A stretch of DNA of 64,000 bases from Sceloporus undulatus (GCF_019175285.1 NC_056527.1:111114389-111178388); one strand, 5' to 3'. Positions 10,535 through 21,073 are shown, counted from the first letter of the stretch. Notes: a model not told the origin generated them from the letters alone. Numbers and translations are program-made.

Positions 10535-13500
10535 GTGAACAAGGCTAAGGTGGAGCTCAAAATACAAAGAGAATGGGTTCTGTGCAGGGACAGTCCCTAT
10601 TAATCCTTCATCCTATTTTTTTCCCCAGCTTCTTTTTAAATGTCCCAGTTTCTCTTGCCTCCTCTCACTTTCTCCCTTTGTCCTCAGATTATTTCAGTTG
10701 CTGCACACTGAGTTCAAAGTGCAAAAGTCAGTTAACTCAGCAAATGGGGGAGGTGGTGGTGGGAATCTTGCCCTTCCCAGTAGACCCAGGGCAAAAGCAA
10801 ATTGCTGCAGCCTCTCCTAGCCTGTTCGTTCTTCCTTATTAATGACTTTTGCCATCTTGACCACCGTCTTTGGCCTCACATGTCCTGGCTTTCATCTGTT
10901 AAATGATGGTGGGTTTGGGTTTGGGTTGGGGGTCTGAGTGATGGGCATTGAATCACCTGATCTCATCTTCCCTTCTTCCAGTTCACCGTGTGGCCTTGGC
11001 TTGTGGCTGTGAGTTCTTCCATGGCATGTTCACCAGTGGCATGAGGGAATCTCGTCAGGGGGACGCTCCTCTCTGTACCCGCTTTACCTCAGCTGATCTG
11101 GGCATAGTCATCTCTTTTGCATACTCAGGAGTTTTGGTTGGTGGATGGGATCATCTCTTTGATGCTGCTCAAGCTGCTCTACAGTACCAGGTTTCAGGCA
11201 TCTTGGAACTCTGCCTGGATTTCTTCCATCAAAAGCTGAGCCCTGAATCTAGTTTGGATGTCTTGTCTTTTGCTCGTGCCTTTGGCCTAGATGATCTGGA
11301 AAGCACTGCAGAGAACTTTGTATTGTGGAACTTTGCTCTTGTCATGGAAACGCCCAAATTTTTGGACCTTCCCGTCGACCAGCTGGTGTACTTCCTCAGT
11401 TCTGATGCCCTCTACATCCTCAATGAACTAGAAGCCTTTAAAGGAGCCGTCCGTTGGCTGGATGCAGACCGGGAAGGACGGATGGACCGTGCGGAGAGAG
11501 TCATGCGCTGCATTAGATTCCCTTTGATGTCCACTCGTGAGTTCAAGCAGGTGCGAGCAGAAGAGATGATGGCCTCTCCAGGTCGCTTCTACAACCTCAT
11601 GGTTGAATCTTTAGCCAGCCTGCCACCAGGTCCCTCAAAGATGGAACAACTCCCTTGCCGGGTGAGGTATCCAGAGAAAGTGATTGTCATCAGTGGAGGA
11701 GACACTCTAGCCAAGAACATGGCCACTCGCAACCCCAGTGGGGATGTTTGGTTCTCCCACCGTTTCCTGAGTGGCATTGGATTGGTCAAGCAAGTTGAAT
11801 GGCGGAGTCTTGGGGAGCTTCCAGAAGGGCCACGCTTCCGACATGCTGTGGCTGTCAAGGACAATATGATGTACATCTTTGGGGGGAAGCATTACTATGG
11901 TGTCAGGGACACCATGTGCTCAGTGTACAAGTAAGATGGGTATCTTACCATTTGAATTGTGGGAGGGGTGGAAACCCATTCTGTAGAGGCAGTAGCAAAG
12001 GATGCTAGAGATAAAACTGTTACTATCAGTTACAGGTTGAGTCTCTCTGATCCGGAATTCCAAATTTCAAAATATTCCAAAACCCAAAATTATCCACATG
12101 GGCCACTGCGATAGTTGACGCCTTTGCTTTCCGATGGTTCAGTGTACACAAACTTTGTTTCATGCACAAAATTATTTAAAAATATTATGTATAAAATTAG
12201 CTTCAGGCTATGTGTATAAGGTGTATGTGAAACATAAATGAATTTCATATTTAGACTTAGGCCCCACTTCCAAGATATCTCATATGCAAATACAGTGGGC
12301 CCTCCACATATGTTGGGGTTAGGGGTGAAGGACCCCTGTGAATATGGAAAAACCACAAATAAAAAAACCACTGTTCTTTTTATCTAAGAGAACACCTCTC
12401 TAGGAATCTCTAGGTCCTCCAGTGCAACTCTGTGGTCAACATCTGCCAGAGGCTGAGCTCAGAATCATGCCTTGAGAAGTGTTTTCTCTAGGAACTTCTA
12501 GGTTCTCCAGCACAACTCTAGGGTCAACGTCCAGTGGGAAAGCACTGGAGGACTAGAGAACATATTAATAAAACCCACAATCAAATCTGCAAAAGTCAAC
12601 ACCACAAACATGGAGGGCCAACTGGATTCTAAAATCGGAAAAAATCCAAAATCGAAAACACTTCTGGTCCCAAGCATTTCAAATAAGGGAGACTTCAACA
12701 AGCCTAGTAACTAAAAGTCCTGTCTGCAGGCAGTAATTTACTTGGAGATGATTACAATTGTTGTGTATGCTGGAAGGAGGCCACTGTTTAGGAAAGCCTC
12801 TCCCAAGGTTATGAGCAGTCAGAAACTGGAAAGGCCCAAAGGCACACCAAGCAAGTGTCAGACACAACATCTTGACACTCAGCAGTCAAGTCTAGCTGGA
12901 GCTGAGCTGAGCTCTGGAATTTATATAGGCCTCTTTGGCCATTCAGAAGACTGGGCTGGGAGGGACTGAGAAGCCTTGGGAGTATCCATTGCTTCTCATT
13001 CTTCTCACAAATGGACTCCCGGAACAGATCTAGTAGACCTTGCCTGCCCCGGTCTATTTCAGTGTCTCATATGCAAGTTATCAGCAATACAGTGACCTGA
13101 TAGAGGCTGCATCTGCACTGCAAAATAATCCAGTTTGACACCACTTAAACTGCCCAATGCTATGAAATTCTGGGAATTGTAGTCTTCTGAAACATTTAGC
13201 CTCCTCTGTCAGAGAGCTCTGGTGCCAAAACAAACTACAGTTCCCAGAATTCCATAGCACTGAGCCATGGAAGTTCAAATGGTATTAAAATGGATTCTTT
13301 CTGTAGTGTGGATGCAGCCAGAATGACATACAGAGTGCCTTGCCCTTCTAGAATTCTATGACTATATCTATAAATATATCTATATCTATAAATCTGTCAA
13401 TCATTAGAGGTTTACATTTGGATGGTCTAGAACAGGAGTGGGTAGCTGTGGGAGGCTGGGGAGAACTTTAGCCCACAAGGAGACCTCAACAAATGCAATT

Positions 13501-16027
13501 TTATTTGCTCCAAATGCCTCCAGACACCCTCTAGGAAATGTAGAAGTCATTTTTACCTTGTTTTAAGAAACTCTTGAGCTGTTTTAGGCAAAGTAGAAAC
13601 CTTAGAGTCGAGTAGAGTAGCAAATGCCCTCCTGGCCCCAGCGGACATTTGAGGACAAAAAATAAAATAAAATAAAAAATCAAAATCCTAGGGGTGGGGA
13701 AGAGGCCACAAAAATGGCCCTGAGGTCCCCCATGGAACCACCTCTGGTCTAGAGGTTCATGAGCCATGAGCTGGTGGACCAGTTAAGCCTACTGAGAAGA
13801 ATATAAAAGGATGGGAAAGGTAGCTTTCATACTGAGGGGTATTTTTATTTGATTTGGAAATGAGAACAGAGTTCTTGCCCCCCACGTGCCATCCAACTGA
13901 TGCCATGTTCCTTGAACCTCCCCTGTCACAGGTTCGATCCTCTTTGCCAGCGTTGGGAGCAGTTGGCTGACATGACAAGCCGCCGGAGTTATTTCCCAGC
14001 TGTCTTCTTGGACGGTTTATTCTATGCGCTAGGAGGCAGCTCCAATGATGCCTATTGCCTGGATTCGGTGGAGTGCTATGAGCCCAAGACCAATGCTTGG
14101 AGGTGAGGGACTAGGGCTTTGTCAGAACTGGTTTGGACTACTAGCTCTGGGCACCACACTTTAGGAAGGATGTGTACAAATCGGAACCATTTCATAGGAA
14201 GTTAGTGAAGGTGGTCAGGGTAGGATGAAGGAACAGCAGTTGTTTAACCAGGAGGGGAGCGGAATGAAGGAGAGAAAAGGATGATGGCAATGTTAAATCC
14301 TTGGAGGATTGTCATAAACAAGAGAGTCAAGACTAAAATGTCCCAGAAGGCAAGATGAGAACTACAACAGGCCCTCAACGTTTGCTGGGGTTAGGAGTGG
14401 AGCACCCCCATGAAAATGGAAAATCCGCAAATAAAAAAACACAAAACACCTGAAAGAACACCTTTCTAGGAATCTCTAAGTCTTCCAGCACAATTCTGTG
14501 ATGAACTGCTGTCCTGGAGGCCCTGCAAATGCCTAGAGAAGTGTTCTCTTTAGGAATATCTAGGTCTTCCAGTGTGACTTCTTCTGACAGACTTTGACCA
14601 TAGAATCATTTTTGCAGAGGTTCCTAGAGAGAACATATTAATCAAAGCCATGAATAATCAAATCTACAAAGGTCCAAGCCACAAATATGGAGGGATAACT
14701 GTATGGGCTTACATTACAGGATTTTGGTTGAATATCAGGAGAAATAAATAAATAAATAAAAATGTCTTGAAACAAAGTACAGTTGGCCCTCAGTATCCGC
14801 GGACTTGCCATCCATGGATTCAAGCATTGGTGGATGACAAGCTCGCATTGTCACCAGTGGTGTTGTGCGTACATGGCTGCTCTACCATTTGGGACAGCCC
14901 CCATTGTCCTATAATAGCATGGCCATGCAGCTGCACTGCCATTAAGTTCCATTGTTCCCAATGGTAGTGTGGCAGCATGCACCCATCCCCACGGGATGAG
15001 AGTCCTTAATGGCAGTGCAGCTGCGTGCACGCATCACCGTTGGAAACAACGTGGGCTTGAGCATCCACAGATTTTGGTTTCTGCAGGGGGTCCAGAACAG
15101 AACCCCTGCGGATACCGAGGGCCAACTGTATGGTTTAACAATTGAACCAGTTGTTTTGGGAGGGGGCTTTTCCACACTAAAGGTCTTCTGGCACAAGCTG
15201 GACCAGTGTAGGCAAAGTGCAGCCTGTAGGCCACATGTGATCCTTGGGACCTGCTCAAATCACCCAGATTATGATCTTGTATGTGGAGTTGGTGGGGTGA
15301 TTACATACAGTCTAAAAGGGGAGTATGTTTTTGAACCTCTGTTTATGTTCCTCATCAACTTCTGTTTTTTCTGCATCTCTCCAAGTTCTCCCCATCTTCT
15401 TCTTTCCTCTTTCACTCCAGGCCATGTGAACCTCTGCCTGCTTCGCTCTGTGGTCATGCAGCTTGCGTCCTAGACGGCTCCATCTATGTCTCAGGGGGTA
15501 GTGATGGCTCGTGCCGTTGCCACTCCACCCTGCTCCAGTATCGCCCAGGTGCACCTCCCATCTTACTAGCCGCCATGAGGGAGGAACGGGCAGGACATGC
15601 TATGGAAGTGCTGGATGGGAAGCTATATGTGGCAGGTGGCTTGCATTGGCGGGATGGCCATGGGGGTTATGCTGATCAACTGGCCTGTGAAGCATACAAC
15701 CCCAGCCTTGATGTATGGGTAGCCCTTAGTCCTCTGCCTCAGGCACATGTCATTGCTGCCTCCGCTGTCCTTCAAGGGGAGCTCTACATCTTGGGGGGCT
15801 ACAGCCACAACACCTATCGCGATAGTCACCTGATTCACTGCTATAACCCCACTCACAACCGTTGGGTCAATGTTGGGACACTGCCCAAGGCTTATGCTGA
15901 CCTCAGGGCCTGCATTTTAGAAGTCCCCGCTACCTTGAGGGGAAAACAGGCTTCACCTTTAGATGCCCCCAGCTTGGAAATCCCTGTGGATCCTTCTACA
16001 GAGTCTCCACTTCCACACACTGACTAA
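10006..16027 (+). CDS. KLHL33: Kelch-like protein 33, four coding exons, 751 residues
   Basis: Coding exons are 10006-10534, 10982-11930, 13932-14102 and 15421-16027, all with AG/GT borders and agreeing phases (1, 2, 2). Domains: BTB-like fold about residues 20-132, a second BTB about 150-265 split by intron 1, BACK about 270-375, then six kelch blades from about 410 to 745 with the usual GG motifs (IFGG, ALGG, VSGG, VAGG, ILGG). BTB-BACK-kelch proteins are known as substrate adaptors of cullin-3 ubiquitin ligases; the substrate of KLHL33 is not known to me. The gene call rests on the double BTB plus its position directly upstream of TEP1, as in mammals from memory. The start ATG has G at -3 and lies six bases after a good acceptor (ag at 9998-9999), so a 5' noncoding exon upstream is likely. 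No internal stop or frameshift was seen. Confidence 0.9.
10585..10830 (+). repeat. Unclassified repeat, copy 2 of 3 (KLHL33 intron 1)
   Basis: 'taaatgtcccagtttctctt', 'gcacactgagttcaaagtgc', 'gttaactcagcaaatggggg', 'gcccttcccagtagacccag' align with copies 1 and 3. Confidence 0.65.
10982..11930 (+). CDS. KLHL33: KLHL33 coding exon 2 (BTB-2, BACK, first kelch blade)
   Basis: The acceptor follows a pyrimidine tract ending cttcttccag. It opens with VHRVALACGCEFFHGMF, completing BTB-2, and continues with FAYSGVLVGG, the BACK region (LDVLSFARAFGLDDLE onward) and the first kelch strands VIVISGGD and MMYIFGGKHYYG. The donor is ACAA|GTAAGA. Confidence is very high because 315 uninterrupted codons fit the family. 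Confidence 0.93.
12033..12707. mobile_element. Pogo/Tigger-like MITE, interrupted
   Basis: The left end CAGGTTGAGTCTCTCTGATCC follows TA at 12031-12032. The right part 'cttctggtcccaagcatttc' and 'gggagacttcaacaagcctag' is its counterpart. A second element (12293-12624) sits inside. A related whole copy is at 53952-54280. Confidence 0.75.
12293..12624. mobile_element. Tigger-like MITE nested in 12033-12707
   Basis: Inverted ends CAGTGGGCCCTCC and GGAGGGCCAACTG; TA precedes the left end. Same family as 14368-14701. Confidence 0.75.
13105..13319. mobile_element. Palindromic MITE (ggctgcatc family)
   Basis: Ends 'ggctgcatctgcactgcaaa' and 'tgtagtgtggatgcagcc'. Two arms fold around 'ctctgtcagagagctctgg'. 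Same family as 31678-31893 and 46512-46744. Superfamily uncertain. Confidence 0.75.
13430..13755. mobile_element. hAT-like MITE, low certainty
   Basis: 'tggtctagaacaggagtggg' and 'ccacctctggtctagaggtt' form inverted ends about 320 bases apart. Confidence 0.4.
13932..14102 (+). CDS. KLHL33: KLHL33 coding exon 3 (kelch blades 2-3)
   Basis: The acceptor is ctgtcacag and the donor AG|GTGAGG. It encodes FDPLCQRWEQLADM and FYALGGSSNDAYCLDSVECY, with the YEPKTNAW kelch strand at the end. Phase 2 on both sides. Confidence 0.92.
14368..14701. mobile_element. Tigger-like MITE
   Basis: Left 'caacaggccctcaacgtttg', right 'atatggagggataactg' followed by TA. The interior matches 12293-12624 ('gaaaatccgcaaataaaaaa'). 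Confidence 0.7.
14780..15128. mobile_element. Tigger-like MITE with TA target duplication
   Basis: CAGTTGGCCCTCAGTATCCG at the left and its inverse 'cggataccgagggccaactg' at the right. TA at 14778-14779 and 15129-15130. Confidence 0.85.
15205..15260 (+). mobile_element. hAT-type TIR remnant
   Basis: 'taggcaaagtgcagcctgta', then 'ggccacatgtgat', resembles the end of Charlie-type hAT elements. About 160 bases before KLHL33 exon 4. Confidence 0.45.
15421..16027 (+). CDS. KLHL33: KLHL33 coding exon 4 (kelch blades 4-6, stop)
   Basis: The acceptor tract is tctttcactccag. It carries IYVSGGSDGS, LYVAGGLHWRDGHGG and LYILGGYSHNTYRD blades and a short polar tail ending PLPHTD before the TAA at 16025-16027. 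The tail after the last blade (about 45 residues) is longer than in typical kelch proteins and has low complexity (P, S, L). Confidence 0.92.
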
Positions 16028-16304
16028 ACTTCTCCAGCTTTACCACACTCTAGGTATGTGTCCCTTTATAAATATCTTGATGCCTTGAACCTCAGATCTC
16101 AGAAGTCCCAGCTGTGGTGGCTAACAGTAAGGGATTTGGAAAGCTGTTGTCCAATACATCTGGAGTTTGATGGTTCCCCCACCCTTCTGTAATAGAAGTA
16201 AAATTCCACATCCCCCAAAATTTCACAGATGAAAATAGGGACACATGGACAAGCACCATCAGAGAGTGGTCATGATGGCAGAAGGTTAGTAATGAACAAC
16301 ACAC

Positions 16305-16580
16305 AAGCTAGGAAAGGCTGCAGCAGTTTGATTTTGCCTGAGCCTACTGGGAAGGCCAAAATTCCTACCCTCCTTCTTGCCTCTCTTTCCTCCTGAGTTA
16401 ACTGAGGGCAACCCCCTTTTAGCACTTTAAACTCAGTTTGCAGCAATGGAAGCAAGCTGAAAACAAAGAGGGAGGAGGTGAGAGGAACTGGGACATTTTA
16501 AAAGCAGCTGAAAAAGTGGGAGGACAGTGGAATAATTGGGACTGTCCTTGCCAAACTGAGACAGTTGGAAATTTCCTTTT
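16305..16580 (-). repeat. Unclassified repeat, copy 3 of 3 (KLHL33 3' flank)
   Basis: Inverted relative to the other copies: 'cttttagcactttaaactca', 'ggaactgggacattttaaaa', 'ttgggactgtccttgccaaa'. Confidence 0.65.
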
Positions 16581-16829
16581 TCCTGTTCACTGCAATTTAA
16601 TTTCCAGACAGATTTTTCCCCCTCACTTGGTAGATGTAGTATTTATTCTTTCAACTGCATGCTCTGGACAACTGTGGCTGAAGCTTGAGGTATTAAGTTT
16701 AAGGATATACCAGGGCCAGCCCTGAGTGAGAGCAGAAATCAAATGGCCACATTCCCTGAACATCTGCATTTACACTGCTCTAGATTTCATGTATTTATTT
16801 ATATGCTTTATTTATTTATTTAATATGCT

Positions 16830-16835
16830 AATAAA
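16830..16835 (+). terminator. KLHL33: Candidate KLHL33 polyadenylation signal
   Basis: AATAAA about 800 bases past the stop, followed by T- and TG-rich sequence (agtagttgtttgtttcttg). It is the first canonical hexamer on this strand after the stop codon that I noticed. Confidence 0.5.
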
Positions 16836-16995
16836 AGAGTAGTTGTTTGTTTCTTGACATCTTTCTATCTCTGCCGCAGACCCAAGAGCATGACAGCTGA
16901 TATTTGGTAAGCAAAGGATACTAGAAGTGAGCACCTTGGGGATATTTGGTTTTTAAAATAGATAAATTAAAGTTGATTTTAATCTGTCTGTAGCC

Positions 16996-17025
16996 TGCAG
17001 TGCCATCTTCAACCACTAGATGGCA
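16996..17025 (+). promoter_or_regulatory. CTCF-like binding site between KLHL33 and TEP1
   Basis: The core CCACTAGATGGCA (17013-17025) fits the consensus CCASYAGRKGGCR. TGCAGTGCC (16996-17004), eight bases upstream, matches the known upstream module of extended CTCF sites. It lies just beyond the KLHL33 polyA signal, where a domain boundary would be plausible. Binding is inferred. Confidence 0.6.
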
Positions 17026-17289
17026 ATGCTTCCCAAACCAGCGACAAGGAAGCTGGAGTCAGATCTCATATGTTCTTTTCTCCAAAAAGCCTTGAGGCAG
17101 ATCCACGTGGGACTGAGATACGGAAAAGAAACCAATGTGCTGTGCATAAATGTTGCTTCCTTGCATGGGTGGATGTAGAAGGAGAAAGGGCACTTGGGTG
17201 GAGGAAAAAGAGCCCAGGGACAGAAAAAATGCTGGGGTTGAGAGGGCAGGAGTACCATCTGGGTCAGTGAATGGATGTGGGTAGAAAGA

Positions 17290-17500
17290 CGACCAACACT
17301 GTAGAACTAATACAAGTTGACACAGCTTTAACTACCCTGGCTCCATCTTTCAGAATCCTGAGATGTGTAGTTTTGTGAGGCATCAACACTATTAGACAGA
17401 GAAAGCTAAAGTCCTTGTAAAACTACAAATCCCAGGATTCCATAGGGTGGAGCTATGGCCCTTAAGTGTAGTGTCAAACTGCATTATTGCTACACTGTAG
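17290..17500. mobile_element. Palindromic MITE, diverged
   Basis: 'agttgacacagctttaacta' and 'ttaagtgtagtgtcaaactg' arms around 'tgtagttttgtgaggcatca' and 'aaactacaaatcccaggatt'. Confidence 0.6.
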
Positions 17501-17504
17501 TTGT

Positions 17505-18260
17505 ACCTGACTTGCTAAGAAAACCCCGTCATAGTTTTGCCTTAGCCTGAACTCTCCCTGGAAGCCAAGATGATCGAATCGAGACTGTCATACTTTTTTG
17601 GCCATGACATTACATTTCCTTGACTTTGAAAATCTCCCATGGCCAAAAAAAGGGGGAGGCGCCAGCCTGCAGATAGCCTTCCCTACCATCTGAACTAAGA
17701 TCAGAAACAGAAAATGCAGGCTTAGGACTAAAATCTTCCATTTCTTTCTCCTGTTTGCCTGATGAAGAAGCCAGTGTGACTTCGAAAGCTTGCAACATGT
17801 AATTGTGCATTTTGGTTGGCCCCATAAAGGCATCATTGTTTTGGATGTTATTGGATTCGCATGCCAAATGGTTTTGCTGCAGATTAATTTAAAGCCAGAA
17901 TTTTAACCAGGGAGACCAGGAGCCGTTTGGAAAGGAAACATAAGTTTATTTTTGCTGCAGCATCCCCAGAGGAAAACACTTCCAAATTCTGGGGGCCCAA
18001 TTCCAAAGTGAACCAAGCTTTTTATAGTTCTTAGAAAACCCCACAAATCACATTTCATTGGTTACATATAAAATAAACATATCCACCCCATTACATTTCA
18101 TTGGATGTTCAAATAGTATACCTAACATACATCTCTATCCCTCGTGGGGTCTCCACTGATCAAACTGTTATCTGTATGTTTTGTTTCACTGTCTCTAATC
18201 TGTCTTTGCAGGACTTCCTTTATTTGGGCTAGCATCTTGAATTAGGAGCCATTTCCAAAT
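17505..18260. other. Unassigned intergenic stretch with a repeat fragment
   Basis: 'gcctgatgaagaagccagtg' to 'cataaaggcatcattgtttt' (17757-17840) looks like the end of an old interspersed repeat seen widely in reptiles. Otherwise nothing recognised. Confidence 0.4.
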
Positions 18261-18264
18261 TTCT

Positions 18265-18360
18265 CTGAAGATGCCAGCCACAGATGCTGGAGAAACGTCA
18301 GGAATAAACTCTTCTAGAACATGGCCACAGAGCCCGAAAAACCCACAACAAACCATTTCC
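18265..18360 (+). repeat. 'ttctagaacatggccaca' repeat fragment
   Basis: 'ccagccacagatgctggaga' then 'cttctagaacatggccacag' and 'gaaaaacccacaac'. Shared with 19955-20100, 26350-26430 and 62268-62570. Class not recognised. Confidence 0.55.
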
Positions 18361-18361
18361 A

Positions 18362-19310
18362 AATTGTTTTCCATTCCAGAACAGAGGATTTGACATGACC
18401 TGAATCCCATCATTCCTGGCAACCTTTGCTCTCAATACATTTCGGTACCATCATTTTCAACTCCTGAGCATAAGTAAAATTCCAATGCAAAACTACGCTC
18501 TGCAGTTTGACTGGATCAGGGAGGGCTGGGGCCTGAGAAGAGAAGTGGAGGCTAGAAGGTCTTGGAGATGTCTCATCCACAGGGTCACCATGAGCTGGGA
18601 CCAACTCCAGGGCAGTGAACACACACACACACACACACCATATACACAAAGTGTTTTAATGCTGCAGTGTGGACACCCCCAGCCCTCTTCATGGCCAGGC
18701 ATCCTCAGAGGTGGTTTGGTCAGTTCAGGGTTAAAAAGGATCCCTCTGCTTGCCAGCATTCTTGATCTCTGGCCCAGAAGATCCGCCTCTTGGCTCAGAG
18801 TCCTGGAGGGAGGACACAAGGAGGTCTCTTCCGCCTCTGAGAGCTGCTTTGCAAGGGAGAGCTTGGCATCATCAGGTAGACCGGGTCCCTCACTTCCAAG
18901 TCACTTAAGCTCCAGGGAAAACCAGGGTGTCCTCCATACCCACTTTCTGCCCAGGAGGAGACTCAACATGCCCTCCCTTTTTCAGCATGAAAACTGAAGC
19001 ATTGATTGGGGAGCCTTTCTGGGTCTTGCCTTGCATTTTGCTGGCACTTTAGGGTGCTTGTTCTCCTTTGGAGCGAGGACATCTAATCCCCATAAGCCAG
19101 GCTTCTTTTTGTGGCAGAGCGGAAAAGGGAGTGGCATCCTGGGTGGCATCAGGAAGCCCTGATCGTTTTTCTTTTTAAAAGCAACAAAATGCAACAAGGA
19201 AATAGATTTGTTTCTTTTTGTTTCCTGGAGAGAAGCAATCGCTTCCTGGTTGGGAGGTGTGTTGTGTGTTGTGTATGTGAGAGAGAGAGAGGGAGGGAGA
19301 GAGAGAGAGC
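18362..19310. other. Unassigned intergenic stretch
   Basis: Contains a (CA)n run at 18619-18640 and a GA-rich run at 19278-19310. Short open frames on both strands show no family resemblance. Confidence 0.4.
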
Positions 19311-19314
19311 TGTA

Positions 19315-19545
19315 TCTGCACTAGGCACTTGCACTGTTTTCATACCGCTTTAATTCTCCTGGCTTTCCATTTGCAGATTGCTGGAGTTTGGCAGCTGCTT
19401 GAACTTGTCAAGGAGCTCTAACGCAGCATAGTTCCCAGGGGCAGGGAAGAGAAGGTCCTCCCTGGACTACAAATCCCAGGATTTCATAGGATGGAGCCAG
19501 GGCAGTGGGATCAAAGTGCTATAATTGTACAGTGTGGATTCACAC
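19315..19545. mobile_element. Palindromic MITE, diverged
   Basis: 'ctacaaatcccaggatttca' and 'gtacagtgtggattcaca' match the right arm of the family. The left arm is poor. Confidence 0.45.
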
Positions 19546-19587
19546 ACGCAGAGAGAGATTAAAATCAATTTAAATGGGTAAGGAAGG

Positions 19588-19822
19588 GGAAAGCATGGTG
19601 TAGTGGTTTGAATGCTGGGCTATGACTCTGGAGGCAGGGTTCATTCAGTTCCTCACTCCAGCATAAAAACCCAGCTTTGGGCAAGTCACACTCTCTCAGC
19701 CTCAGAGGGAGGCGATGGCAACCCCCATCTGAAGAAACTTGCAAAGAAAACCCTATGATCAGTTTGGTTCGCCTTAGGGTCAGCATAAGTCAAAAAATGA
19801 CTTGGAGGCACCACAATAACAA
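19588..19822 (+). mobile_element. tRNA-derived SINE
   Basis: 'gcatggtgtagtggtttgaa' box A region, 'tcacactctctcagcctcag', 'gccttagggtcagcataagt', ending 'cttggaggcaccacaa'. Confidence 0.88.
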
Positions 19823-19889
19823 CAGGGAAAAGAGTACAATGCACCATGTTGTCCCATGATATGTTCAAAGTACTACAATAGCCTCAGTG

Positions 19890-19950
19890 AAGTCCATGTA
19901 TTGGGAGAAAGGCGGAATATATTAAAATGATAATAATAATAATAATAATT
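19890..19950 (+). mobile_element. L2-like LINE tail with (ATA)n
   Basis: 'ccatgtattgggagaaaggc', then ggaatatattaaaatgataataat. A related tail with a longer (ATA)n is at 20478-20570. Confidence 0.5.
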
Positions 19951-19954
19951 TTTC

Positions 19955-20105
19955 ATTGGTTTTTTGGGCTCTGTGGCCACGTTCTAGAAGAGTTTATTCC
20001 TGACATTTTGCCAGCATCTGTGGCGGGCGTCTTCAGAAAATAAACTCTTCTAGAACATGGCCACATAGCCCCACAAAACCAATGAAAAACTATGGATGCT
20101 GCCCA
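19955..20105. repeat. Inverted 'ttctagaa' repeat
   Basis: 'ggctctgtggccacgttcta' and 'ctagaacatggccacatagc' face each other across 'cttcagaaaataaac'. Same unclassified family as 62268-62570. Confidence 0.6.
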
Positions 20106-20180
20106 TGAAATCCTTCAACTTCACAACAACAACAACAATAGTAATAATAATTTCGGTTCCCAAATAGCTCAGTCCCTTAG

Positions 20181-20466
20181 GAGTTTATCACACTGGGGCT
20201 AATTTCGGCATTAAAGAGAGATTAAAGTGCATTTCAAGCATCCCTCAAATGAAGCGGAAATGGCGAGTAATTGTGCAAATGACTATCACACGCAATTGCG
20301 CAAATAAAGTGATATCAGAAATGCCTTGTCGCTGAAATCCTGAAAGTAAAAAGATGTGCATTAATGCTTCTTTGTGACCACTTTAATGGCAGGTTTTGTG
20401 CAACGTTGTGTGAAATTGTTTCGCATAATTATGCGATTTTTCATGGATAGTCACAGGATAAACTCC
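20181..20466. mobile_element. Foldback MITE, GGAGTTTATC ends
   Basis: GGAGTTTATCACAC at the left and GGATAAACTCC at the right. The interior is rich in 'gcgcaaataa' and 'cgcataattatgcg'. A partial copy lies at 54990-55150. Confidence 0.7.
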
Positions 20467-20477
20467 CGATCCCCTTC

Positions 20478-20514
20478 GTGAAGTCCCTGTATTGGGAGAA
20501 AGGCGAGATATAAG

Positions 20515-20567
<53 letters not shown>

Positions 20568-20570
20568 TTC
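20478..20570 (+). repeat. (ATA)n microsatellite after LINE tail
   Basis: About 54 bases of ATA/AAT repeats after 'ggagaaaggcgagatataag'. Confidence 0.85.
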
Positions 20571-20817
20571 AGTTTCCAAATACCTCAGTCCCTTAGTCAT
20601 TTTGGTTCAGTACTAAGCCAGGAAAGCAAGCATTTCATCTCTGCTGTTATCTCTGCCAGCTTTTCCTCTTGGCACTCCATTTTTGTTCTTCATATGCAAG
20701 GAGGTGCCAGGGATGGCTCAGATTTGGATTGCAAGCCAGCCGCAACAAGAAGCAAACACAATCCAGCCTGGCTTGCCCTTTTGCCTTTAAGAGTGGCTTC
20801 TGTTGCTCTTCTTGAAT

Positions 20818-21010
20818 TGTTGCTGTTGTTGTGTGCCTTCAAGTCATTTCTGACTTATGGATACCCTAAGTTCCCCCTCCCCCCGCCAACTTTCTTCAAA
20901 GGGGTTTGCCATTGCCATCCTCTGCAGCTGAGAGAGTGTGACTTGCTCAAGGTCACCCAGTGGGCTTACAGAATCATATTCCAATGCTCAAACCACTTCA
21001 CCACATGGAC
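20818..21010 (-). mobile_element. tRNA-derived SINE
   Basis: 'ttgctgttgttgtgtgcctt' to 'aaccacttcaccacatggac', reverse orientation, with a C-rich change in the middle. Confidence 0.88.
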
Positions 21011-21073
21011 CATACTAATTGAAAGGTCTCAGGTGTGGAGAGAATGAGCATTAGAGCAGGTAATTGGTAACAC

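Noticed and set aside
11589-11892. Open frames of 95 and 61 codons on the - strand
   Set aside because: Shadows of KLHL33 exon 2.
18485-18997. 170-codon open frame on the + strand in the intergenic gap
   Set aside because: Contains a (CA)n-encoded HTHTHTH run and no recognised domain; likely non-coding.
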